DNA from: Burkholderiaceae bacterium
GTDB lineage: Bacteria > Pseudomonadota > Gammaproteobacteria > Burkholderiales > Burkholderiaceae_E
Assembly (NCBI GenBank): GCA_023383035.1
Contig: JAHDYE010000004.1
Location: 1-41,719, forward strand
Reading direction: 5' to 3'
Length of the DNA: 41,719 nt
The notes under the pieces are model-generated. The model had not been told where the DNA came from and did not search any database. It saw only the letters and a list, made by a program, of their open reading frames with translations. How positions within the stretch are numbered: the first letter of the stretch is position 1; each line of letters starts with the position of its first letter. The translations under genes were made by a program, and so were the position numbers. Below, piece by piece: positions 26,932-35,048 of this stretch.

Positions 26932-27422
26932 AGCGGCGAGTGGTGAGGTTCACGTTGAACGGCGAGCAGCGGGAGATCGCGGTGTATCCGAACGATCTGC
27001 TGCTGAACGTGCTGCGCGAGCAGGAGAGCCTGACGGGCACGAAGTACGGCTGCGGGATCGGCGAGTGCGGTGCATGCGCGGTGCATGTCGACGGGCAACC
27101 GGTGCTCTCGTGCCTGAAGCTGGCGGTCGCGGTCGAGGGGTGCGACGTGGTAACCATCGAGGGCCTCGCCCGGGACGGCGAACTCGACGTCGTGCAGGAA
27201 GCATTTCTCGATCATTCGGCAGTGCAGTGCGGCTTCTGCACGCCGGGGATGGTCATGATGGGGCGGGCGCTGCTCGACGAGAAGTCGGCGCCCACCGAGG
27301 ACGAGGTACGCGAGCACATGCGCGGCCAGTTGTGCCGCTGTACCGGCTATGCCGGCATCGTCCGCGCGGTGATCGACGCCGGTCAGCGGGAAGCCGGCGT
27401 CGAAGCGGGGGTCGCGCAATGA
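26928..27422 (+). CDS. Molybdenum hydroxylase 2, [2Fe-2S] small subunit
   Basis: YGCGIGECGACAVHVDG, CGFCTPGMVMM, RGQLCRCTGYAGI. Confidence 0.95.
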   Translation: MKRRVVRFTLNGEQREIAVYPNDLLLNVLREQESLTGTKYGCGIGECGACAVHVDGQPVLSCLKLAVAVEGCDVVTIEGLARDGELDVVQEAFLDHSAVQCGFCTPGMVMMGRALLDEKSAPTEDEVREHMRGQLCRCTGYAGIVRAVIDAGQREAGVEAGVAQ

Positions 27423-28801
27423 CGACCCGCGAGATGTGCGATATCCAGATCCGGGGCGGCGTCCTGGTGAGCAGCCAGGAGATGAAGCTGGCCGACGTGT
27501 TCATCAAGGACGGCATCGTGGACAGCATCGAGCGTCCGGACAGCGGCCGGCACGCCCGCAAGGTGATCGACGCGAAGGGCAAGTATGTCCTTCCCGGCAT
27601 CGTCGAGGCGCATCTGCATCCCGTGTACGCCGACCGGCTGGACAGCCTGTCCAGGTCGGCGGTCTACGGCGGGATCACGACGCTGATTCCCTACATCGGC
27701 GCAGTGAAGGCCTGGGGCGTCGAGGGCAATCTCTGGGATGCGGTGAACTACTTCATCGACGAGGGCGCGCGCGATTCCGTCATCGACTTCGGCCTGCACT
27801 GCAGTCTCGTGAGCGGCGATCTGGCCGAACTGGAAAGCCTCATCCCGAAGATCTGCCAGCGCGGGGTGCGTTCCTTCAAGGGCTTCATGGCCTACAGGAA
27901 ACGCGGAATGTTCCTCGGCGACAGCGACATCCTGAGGATCCTGTCCGCGCTGAAGGACAACGACGGCCTGTTCTGCGTGCACGCCGAGAACGGCGATCTG
28001 TGCGACTTCATCGAGGACGGCTTCGTCGCCCAGGGCAAGACCGGGCCCGAGTATTACGGTCCTTCGCGTCCGAACATCGCGGAGGCCGAGGCGGTCTTCC
28101 GGATCCTGACCTTCGCCAAGTCGGTCGATTGCCCGATCTACATCGTGCACGTGAGCACGAAGGAAGCGCTCGACGTGATCGACATGTTCCGGAAGTGGGC
28201 GACTTCGCCCATCTTCGTCGAGACGTGCACGCACTACCTCACGCTGACGAACGAGGAGATGCTCAAGCTCGGCTCTCTGGCCAAGGTCAGCCCGCCGCTG
28301 CGCGAGGCGAACGACATCGATGCGCTGTGGAAGGCGATCGCGATGGGCAAGATCGACGTGATCGGCGCCGATACGGGCGGTCACATGATCAAGAGCAAGG
28401 AGCCGCGATTCGGCAACGTCTTCGCGGCGCCGGGCGGTCTTCCCGGCCAGGAGACGATGTTCACGGTGACCTACGACGAAGGCCACAACCGGCGCGCCAT
28501 CAGCCTGTGCCGGCTGGTGGAGATGATGGCCGAGAAGCCGGCGAAGATCTTCGGACTGTACCCGCGCAAGGGCGTGCTGCAGAAGGGCGCCGACGCGGAT
28601 GTCCTGATCTTCGATCCGACCCGGGAACACGTCATCAACGCAACGAACCAGCATGTCAGGACCGACTACACCATGTACGAGAACCGGCGCGTTCTCGGAG
28701 CCCCGGAACTGGTGATGCAGCGGGGCGAAATACTTCTCGAGAACGGCGAGCTCAAGGCGAGCAAGGGCCGCGCGAAGTTTCTCGAAGCAACTCCCCATTA
28801 A
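27419..28801 (+). CDS. Hydantoinase/dihydropyrimidinase/dihydroorotase-type cyclic amidohydrolase
   Basis: VEAHLHP (HxH), FKGFMAY (carboxy-Lys candidate), CVHAEN, YIVHVSTKEAL, GADTGGH. Confidence 0.9.
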   Translation: MTTREMCDIQIRGGVLVSSQEMKLADVFIKDGIVDSIERPDSGRHARKVIDAKGKYVLPGIVEAHLHPVYADRLDSLSRSAVYGGITTLIPYIGAVKAWGVEGNLWDAVNYFIDEGARDSVIDFGLHCSLVSGDLAELESLIPKICQRGVRSFKGFMAYRKRGMFLGDSDILRILSALKDNDGLFCVHAENGDLCDFIEDGFVAQGKTGPEYYGPSRPNIAEAEAVFRILTFAKSVDCPIYIVHVSTKEALDVIDMFRKWATSPIFVETCTHYLTLTNEEMLKLGSLAKVSPPLREANDIDALWKAIAMGKIDVIGADTGGHMIKSKEPRFGNVFAAPGGLPGQETMFTVTYDEGHNRRAISLCRLVEMMAEKPAKIFGLYPRKGVLQKGADADVLIFDPTREHVINATNQHVRTDYTMYENRRVLGAPELVMQRGEILLENGELKASKGRAKFLEATPH

Positions 28802-28822
28802 CCCGCGACAGGAGCAAGCAAA

Positions 28823-29692
28823 GTGTCGGAACGAATCATCAAGGTGGCGGCGCTTCAGGAGAAGGCGATGCCGCGCACCAGCGTCCAGGAGAAGCTCGGG
28901 CGCACGCTCGAGTTGATCGAGCAGGCGTCGAAGGCGGGCGCCCAGATCATCCTGGGGGGCGAGCTTTCCACCACGGACTACGACCGGTGCTACGGCAAGA
29001 AGGACGTCGGCCTGTTCGCCGAAGCGGAGACCATTCCGGGGCCGTGCACGAACGCCGTGGGCGAGCTCACGAGGACGTACAAGAACTACGTCATCTTCCC
29101 GATGTTCGAGAAAGCCGCCCCGGGCCTGTACTACAACTCGGCGGCGACCATCGGCCCCGACGGTACCGTCGTCGGCACCTACCGCAAGACGCAGGTCGCG
29201 GGCGTCCAGGCGCTCGAGAAGATGTACTTCCGCGCCGGCCAGGATTTCAGGATCCACGAAACGGAGTTCTTTCCCAACGCGAAGTTCGGCACCATCATCT
29301 GCCACGACCGGCGCTACCCGGAGACATCGAGGATCCTCGCGATGCTCGGTGCCGAGATGATGTTCTGCCCGACCGCGGCGCCGGGCTATGCGCACGGGGT
29401 GCACTGGCACATCGTCAACACCGCCAGGGCGGTCGACAACGGCATGTTCTGCGTGTACTCGAACCGTGTCGGCCCGGAGGGCAACAACAACTATTTCGGC
29501 GAGAGCATGATCGTGAACCCGCACGGACAGGTCATCGCGAACGGCGGCGACGGGGTCAACACGTTCATCATGGCCGAATGCGATCTCGCCATCGTCGACG
29601 AGGCGCGCATCGCGGTTCCCACCCTGCGCGACCTGCGCACGGACTTCTGGATGAAGTACTACAACAAGCCGGCCTACGACGTCCTGATCTGA
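28823..29692 (+). CDS. Carbon-nitrogen hydrolase (nitrilase superfamily), N-carbamoyl-D-amino-acid amidohydrolase-like
   Basis: Catalytic Glu (GGELS), Lys (YRKTQV), Cys (TIICHDRRYPETSRI); GTG start. Confidence 0.88.
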   Translation: MSERIIKVAALQEKAMPRTSVQEKLGRTLELIEQASKAGAQIILGGELSTTDYDRCYGKKDVGLFAEAETIPGPCTNAVGELTRTYKNYVIFPMFEKAAPGLYYNSAATIGPDGTVVGTYRKTQVAGVQALEKMYFRAGQDFRIHETEFFPNAKFGTIICHDRRYPETSRILAMLGAEMMFCPTAAPGYAHGVHWHIVNTARAVDNGMFCVYSNRVGPEGNNNYFGESMIVNPHGQVIANGGDGVNTFIMAECDLAIVDEARIAVPTLRDLRTDFWMKYYNKPAYDVLI

Positions 29693-29717
29693 CGGCAGGC
29701 CCCGCCATCGGTGGAAG

Positions 29718-29748
29718 TCACGAGGAGTTCCCGCGGAACTCCTCGTGA
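29718..29748. other. Perfect inverted repeat/hairpin: TCACGAGGAGTTCC-CGC-GGAACTCCTCGTGA
   Basis: 14-bp perfect arms with 3-nt loop, in the nitrilase-soxB intergenic gap; no following T-tract. Confidence 0.85.
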
Positions 29749-29802
29749 TGCCGGCAACGAAGTCAACGAGAGCGCGGATTTTCTCCGCGACGACAACCGA
29801 CG

Positions 29803-31056
29803 ATGCGCTATTCCGCATTCGAACTGGTCAGGCAGGCGCTGAAGAAGAACCGGGACTGGCCCCGCGCGTGGAAGCACGCCGAGCCCAGGAGCTTCTATGA
29901 CGTGATCATCGTCGGCGGCGGCGGGCACGGCCTGGCTACGGCCTACTATCTCGCGAGGAATCACGGCATCACCAACGTGGCGGTGCTGGAGAGAGGCTAC
30001 ATCGGCGGGGGAAACACGGGCCGCAATACGACCATCATCCGGTCGAACTACATGATCGACGGCAATACCGACTTCTACGAGAAGTCGATGCAGCTGTGGG
30101 AAGGCCTCAGCCAGGATCTGAACTTCAACGTCATGTTCTCGCAGCGCGGCCAGCTGAATCTGTGCCATTCGCCGGCGCAGATGGATGCCGCGGCGCGACG
30201 CGGAAACATCATGCGGATGAACGGCATCGACGCCGAGCTGCTGAGCCGCGAGGAGGTGCAGCGGATGGTGCCGGTTCTGGACTACTCCGACGAGGCCAGG
30301 TTCCCGATCGTCGGCGCACTGTACCAGCCGCGCGCAGGCACTGCGCGGCACGATGCGGTGACCTGGGGCTACGCGCGCGCCGCCAGCAGCCTCGGCGTCG
30401 ACATCGTGCAGGGTTGCGAGGTGAAGGGCTTCCTGCGTGACCGGGGAAAGATCGTCGGCGTCGAGAGCAACCGGGGGCCGATCCGGGCGAAGAAGGTGGG
30501 GCTGACCGTGGCCGGCCACACCGGTCAGCTGGCGGCGATGGCGGGTCTGCGACTGCCGATGGAGTCGCACGTCCTGCAGGCGTTCGTCACGGAGGCCATC
30601 AAGCCGGTGCTCGATACCGTCGTCGCCTTCGGTGCCGCGCATTTCTACATTTCCCAATCCGACCACGGCGGACTGGTGATGGGCGGCGACCTGGACGGGT
30701 ACAACTCCTATGGCCAACGCGGCGATCTCCCCGTGATGGAGGAGACGATGGCCGACGCGAAGTCGCTCATGCCGCTCGTATCGCGCCTGCGCATCGTGCG
30801 CCAATGGGCCGGCGTGATGGACATGACCATGGACGGCAGCCCGATCATCTGCAAGTCGCCGGTCGACGGTCTGTATCTCAATGGAGGGTGGTGCTACGGG
30901 GGCTTCAAGGCCACGCCCGCTTCGGGATGGTGCTTCGCGCACACGATCGCGAACGACCAGCCTCACCGGTTCAACTCGCAATTCACGCTGGACCGATTCG
31001 AGCGTGGCCGCCAGATCGACGAAAAAGGCGTGGGGCCGACCCCATGGGCTCACTGA
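29803..31056 (+). CDS. soxB: Sarcosine oxidase subunit beta
   Basis: DVIIVGGGGHGLATAYYLARNHGITNVAVLERGYIGGGNTGRNTTIIRSNY; followed by D, A and G subunits. Confidence 0.96.
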   Translation: MRYSAFELVRQALKKNRDWPRAWKHAEPRSFYDVIIVGGGGHGLATAYYLARNHGITNVAVLERGYIGGGNTGRNTTIIRSNYMIDGNTDFYEKSMQLWEGLSQDLNFNVMFSQRGQLNLCHSPAQMDAAARRGNIMRMNGIDAELLSREEVQRMVPVLDYSDEARFPIVGALYQPRAGTARHDAVTWGYARAASSLGVDIVQGCEVKGFLRDRGKIVGVESNRGPIRAKKVGLTVAGHTGQLAAMAGLRLPMESHVLQAFVTEAIKPVLDTVVAFGAAHFYISQSDHGGLVMGGDLDGYNSYGQRGDLPVMEETMADAKSLMPLVSRLRIVRQWAGVMDMTMDGSPIICKSPVDGLYLNGGWCYGGFKATPASGWCFAHTIANDQPHRFNSQFTLDRFERGRQIDEKGVGPTPWAH

Positions 31057-31066
31057 GGGAAGTGCC

Positions 31067-31363
31067 GTGCTGAGAATCGACTGCCCCTATTGCGGCTGCC
31101 GCGACTACACCGAGTTCACCTATGGCGGCGCAGCGGAACGGGAGTTTCCCGATCTCGGGAATACCGACATCGAGGCGTGGGTCGACTTCGTGTTCATTCG
31201 CGACAACCCGAAGGGGGAGCACGCCGAGTACTGGCAGCACCAGAACGGCTGCCGCCAATGGCTGCGGGTGGTGCGCGACACCGTTGCCCACGAAGTCAGA
31301 TCGGTGACGCCGGCGCGCGCGGGGTCGAGCGTCGGTGAAGTTGCCGGGGTGAAGACAGCGTGA
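31067..31363 (+). CDS. soxD: Sarcosine oxidase subunit delta
   Basis: CPYCGCRDYTEFTYGG...EYWQHQNGCRQWLRVVRDT; GTG start at 31067. Confidence 0.95.
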   Translation: MLRIDCPYCGCRDYTEFTYGGAAEREFPDLGNTDIEAWVDFVFIRDNPKGEHAEYWQHQNGCRQWLRVVRDTVAHEVRSVTPARAGSSVGEVAGVKTA

Positions 31364-34362
31364 ACAAGCAGGCTTATCGACTGAGCGTCGGCGGCCGTAT
31401 CGACCGGGCCCGTCCGCTGTCCTTCGTGTTCGATGGCCGGACCTACACCGGCTTTTCCGGCGACACGCTTGCCTCGGCGCTGCTGGCCAACGGCGTGCAC
31501 CTGGTCGGTCGCAGCATGAAGTATCACCGTCCGCGCGGCATCTTCTCGGCCGGCGTCGAGGAGCCCAACGCGCTGGTCACGCTGCGTCGGGGCGAGCGCC
31601 GCGAGCCCAATGTCCCGGCGACGACGGTCGACCTGTACGACGGGCTGTGGGCCGAGAGCCAGAACCGGTGGCCCTCGCTCGATTTCGACGTGCTCAGGGC
31701 GGTCGACCGCTTTTCGTCGGTGTTCAGCGCAGGCTTCTATTACAAGACGTTCATGGGCCCGACCCGGAAGGCGTGGCGCTTCTACGAGGATCTCATCCGC
31801 AAGACCGCGGGCCTCGGCGAGGCGCCGACCGGGCCCGATCCCGACCGTTACGAGAAAGCCCATGGATTCTGCGATGTGCTCGTCGTCGGCGCGGGCCCTG
31901 CCGGGCTGACGGCGGCGGTCGCGGCGGGAAGGGCGGGCGCGCGCGTGCTTCTGGTCGACGACGCAAGCCAGCCGGGCGGGTCGCTGCTCTCCCACGCGAG
32001 CAGGGATCGCGCGGATTCCTGGCTCGCGCAGACGCTGAAGGCGGTCGAGGAGCTGCCGAATGTCCGCGTGATGCCGCGGACGACGGTGTTCGGCGCCTAC
32101 GACAACATGGTTTTCGGTCTGCTCGAGCGCGTCGGCGATCATCTCGCCGTGCCGGACCCTCACGATGTCCGCCAACGCCTGTGGGTGGTCCGGGCGCGGC
32201 AGGCGCTGTACGCGACCGGCATGATCGAGCGGCCTCTCGTGTTCGGCAACAACGATCTCCCGGGCGTCATGCTGGCGTCGGCCGCGCGGACCTACGCCAA
32301 CCGATATGCGGTGCTGGCCGGTCGCAAGGTGGTCGTGTTCACCAACAACGACAGCGCCTACGAAGCGGCGTTCGACCTTGCGGCGGCCGGCGCGAGCGTC
32401 GCGATGGTCGACCCCAGGCGCGAGGTTCCCGAGGCGCTGAGGCGCGACATCCAGCGGGCCGGCATCGAACTGCATCCGGCGTCCGCGATAGCCGGAGCCA
32501 GTGGCAGGAAGCGGGTGCATGGCGTCGACCTCGTCGACTTCGACGGCAGCGAGCGGACGACGAGTACGGTGAGGGCGCGTCTCGCCTGCGACCTGGTGCT
32601 CGTGTCGGGGGGCTGGACGCCGACGCTGCAGTTGCTGGGCCAGCGAGGCGCGAAACCGGCGTTCGACCAGGCGCGCGGAATGTTCGTTGCCCAACGGGTT
32701 CCGTCCGGCTATCACCTTGCCGGCGGCGCTGCCGGAGAGCGCTCGCTGGCGCGCGGCGTGGCGGGTGCGCACGAAGCCGGCAATGCGGCGGCCCGCGCCT
32801 GCGGATTCACCGCAGGGTCCGGCGACGGCCCGCTTCTGGATGGACTCCCGGTCGAGCGGTCATCGAACGCCGACCTGCCACTGACCGTGATCGCCGATCC
32901 ATCGAACCGGGCGTACCGCAAGAAATTCGTCGATCTCCAGCACGACGTCTGCGTCAGCGACATCGCGCAGGCGCTGGGCGAAGGCTACGAATCGGTCGAG
33001 CACCTGAAGCGGTACACGACGCTCGGGATGGCGACCGACCAGGGCAAGACCTCCAACGTCAACGCGCTGGCCATCGCCGCCGGGATTCTTCGGCGTCCGA
33101 TCGATGCCGTGGGAACGACCACCTTCAGGCCGCCGTTCAGGCCGATTCCGATCGGCGCGCTCGCCGGTTCCGAATTCGGGCGTCACTTCAAGCCGACGCG
33201 TCGTTCGCCGATGCACGACCTTCATGCGCGCGATGGTGCGGTCTTCACCGCAACCGGTCTGTGGCTGAGACCCTGGTACTACCCGGCAGCCGGCGAGCCG
33301 ATAGGCATTGCAAGCGTCCGGGAGGCAGGTCGTGTCCGGGACGGTGTCGGCATGGTGGATATCTCGAGCCTCGGGAAGATCGACGTACAGGGACTGGATT
33401 GCGCCGAGTTCCTGAACCGTGTCTACGTGAACGGCTGGGACACCCTCGAGATCGGCAAGGCAAGGTACGGCGTCATGTTGCGGCCCGACGGAATCGCGCT
33501 CGACGACGGAACGACGTCGCGGATCTCGCAGAGCCATTACTTCATGACCACGACCACTGTCGGTGCGGCCAAGGTCATGACTTTCCTGGAGTATCTGCTG
33601 CAGACCGCCTGGCCCGATCTTCGCGTGCATGTGACGTCGGTCACCAGCCAGTGGGCGGGTATCGCCGTTGCAGGACCGCGCAGCCGCGACGTGCTGGCGC
33701 GGCTGGTCGGCGACGTCGATTTCGACGACGCGTCGTTTCCCTTCATGGGCGTGCGTCACGGCCACCTCGGCGAGGCGCCGGTGCGGCTGTTGCGGATCAG
33801 CTTCTCGGGCGAGCGGGCGTATGAGGTGTACACGCCAGCGGGCTACGGCGAGGCCGTGTGGGAAGCGATCCGCGCAGCAGGCAAGGGTGACGGGATGGTG
33901 GTGTACGGCACCGAAGCGTTGAGCATCCTGCGCATCGAGAAAGGCCATGTGGCCGGCGCCGAGATCGAAGGCAGGACAACGCTGGCCGATCTGGGTCTGG
34001 GGCGTATGGCCAGCAGGAAGAAGCCCTTCGTAGGAAGCACGCTGGCGCGGCGCGAAGGGCTCTCCGATGCCGGGCGTCCCCAACTCGTCGGTCTCGAACC
34101 GTGCCAGCAGGGCGTCGCGCTCAGGGCCGGATCGATCCTGTGCGAGCCCGGCGAGCATCGGGGGCATGGAATCGGGTTCGTGTCCTCGGTGACCTTTTCA
34201 CCCGCGCTGGGCAGGAACATCGCGATCGGCTTCGTATCGGGGGGCATGGCGCGCGAAGGCAAGACCGTCGATGCGGTCTTTCCGCTGCGGAACGAAGTCG
34301 TGCCGGTTCGCATCGCATCGCCGCATTTCGTCGACCCCGAAGGAGAACGTCTGCATGCTTGA
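31360..34362 (+). CDS. soxA: Sarcosine oxidase subunit alpha
   Basis: 1000 aa; N-terminal ferredoxin-like plus FAD domain (DVLVVGAGPAGLTAAVAAGRAGARVLLVDD), C-terminal GcvT-like domain. Confidence 0.97.
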   Translation: MNKQAYRLSVGGRIDRARPLSFVFDGRTYTGFSGDTLASALLANGVHLVGRSMKYHRPRGIFSAGVEEPNALVTLRRGERREPNVPATTVDLYDGLWAESQNRWPSLDFDVLRAVDRFSSVFSAGFYYKTFMGPTRKAWRFYEDLIRKTAGLGEAPTGPDPDRYEKAHGFCDVLVVGAGPAGLTAAVAAGRAGARVLLVDDASQPGGSLLSHASRDRADSWLAQTLKAVEELPNVRVMPRTTVFGAYDNMVFGLLERVGDHLAVPDPHDVRQRLWVVRARQALYATGMIERPLVFGNNDLPGVMLASAARTYANRYAVLAGRKVVVFTNNDSAYEAAFDLAAAGASVAMVDPRREVPEALRRDIQRAGIELHPASAIAGASGRKRVHGVDLVDFDGSERTTSTVRARLACDLVLVSGGWTPTLQLLGQRGAKPAFDQARGMFVAQRVPSGYHLAGGAAGERSLARGVAGAHEAGNAAARACGFTAGSGDGPLLDGLPVERSSNADLPLTVIADPSNRAYRKKFVDLQHDVCVSDIAQALGEGYESVEHLKRYTTLGMATDQGKTSNVNALAIAAGILRRPIDAVGTTTFRPPFRPIPIGALAGSEFGRHFKPTRRSPMHDLHARDGAVFTATGLWLRPWYYPAAGEPIGIASVREAGRVRDGVGMVDISSLGKIDVQGLDCAEFLNRVYVNGWDTLEIGKARYGVMLRPDGIALDDGTTSRISQSHYFMTTTTVGAAKVMTFLEYLLQTAWPDLRVHVTSVTSQWAGIAVAGPRSRDVLARLVGDVDFDDASFPFMGVRHGHLGEAPVRLLRISFSGERAYEVYTPAGYGEAVWEAIRAAGKGDGMVVYGTEALSILRIEKGHVAGAEIEGRTTLADLGLGRMASRKKPFVGSTLARREGLSDAGRPQLVGLEPCQQGVALRAGSILCEPGEHRGHGIGFVSSVTFSPALGRNIAIGFVSGGMAREGKTVDAVFPLRNEVVPVRIASPHFVDPEGERLHA

Positions 34363-34963
34363 GCCGCGCTCAGCGCTGGCTGCGGTCTACCGGCCCGGCC
34401 AGCTCGGCGTCATTCACCGGCCTGCCGTAGTCGCCATATCGGAGCGACGTGGTCGGGCGTTGGTCCAGTTGTCGGGTTGGCCGGGCAGCTTCGAATCCGT
34501 CTGCGACCGGCTCGAAAGACGTCTCGACATGCCGGTGCCGCGGGATTGTCGCGGCGCGACGGAATGCGCCGATCTGTCGATCTTCAGAGTCGGGCCTGAG
34601 CGACTGTGGCTGGCCGCGCGCGCGCACGACGCGCGTCTGCAGGGAATCGATGCGGCGTCGTTCGGCGAAGACGCGGTTGTCACCGAACTCGGACACAGCC
34701 GGACCGTGCTGCGGATCACCGGGTCCTCGGCGCGAGCCCTGCTCAACCGTGGATTGCCGGTGGATCTCGACGACGCCGCGTTTCCCGTCGGAGCGTTCGT
34801 CCAGAGCGCCATCCATCACGTTCCGGTGCTCGTGTACAGGAACGGCGCCGCCGGAGACTGTGCGCTCGACGCGTACGTGCCGCGTGAATACTCCGTGACG
34901 TTCTGGGAGTGGCTGACCGAACATGCGGCGTCGCTCGGTGGCCTGGTCGGGGAGCCGGAATGA
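34355..34963 (+). CDS. soxG: Sarcosine oxidase subunit gamma
   Basis: About 202 aa after soxA with ATG overlap; FRVGPERLWLAAR and the conserved position in soxBDAG. Confidence 0.9.
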   Translation: MLEPRSALAAVYRPGQLGVIHRPAVVAISERRGRALVQLSGWPGSFESVCDRLERRLDMPVPRDCRGATECADLSIFRVGPERLWLAARAHDARLQGIDAASFGEDAVVTELGHSRTVLRITGSSARALLNRGLPVDLDDAAFPVGAFVQSAIHHVPVLVYRNGAAGDCALDAYVPREYSVTFWEWLTEHAASLGGLVGEPE

Positions 34964-35048
34964 CGGCACCACAGTCGTCGTTTCCGATCGCGCCTGCAAG
35001 GCACGCCGGGATGTGGCAGACGCACGCCGGGCCGCGTCCGGAGGTCGA

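Noticed and set aside
27419-29692. Reductive pyrimidine (Pyd/PreTA) pathway
   Set aside because: No dihydropyrimidine dehydrogenase in the window, and the nitrilase signature is D-carbamoylase-like rather than beta-ureidopropionase-like; not fully excluded.
29718-29748. Classical Rho-independent terminator
   Set aside because: The stem is perfect but there is no T-tract on either side (followed by TGCCGGCAACG), so it is called a hairpin of unknown function.
27383-29818. 811-aa minus-strand ORF
   Set aside because: Mirror ORF across the amidohydrolase and nitrilase genes; biased composition, spans two real genes, no recognisable domain.
31647-33824. 725-aa plus-strand ORF in an alternative frame inside soxA
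   Set aside because: Out-of-frame GC artefact; soxA is a complete 1000-aa CDS with recognisable domains.
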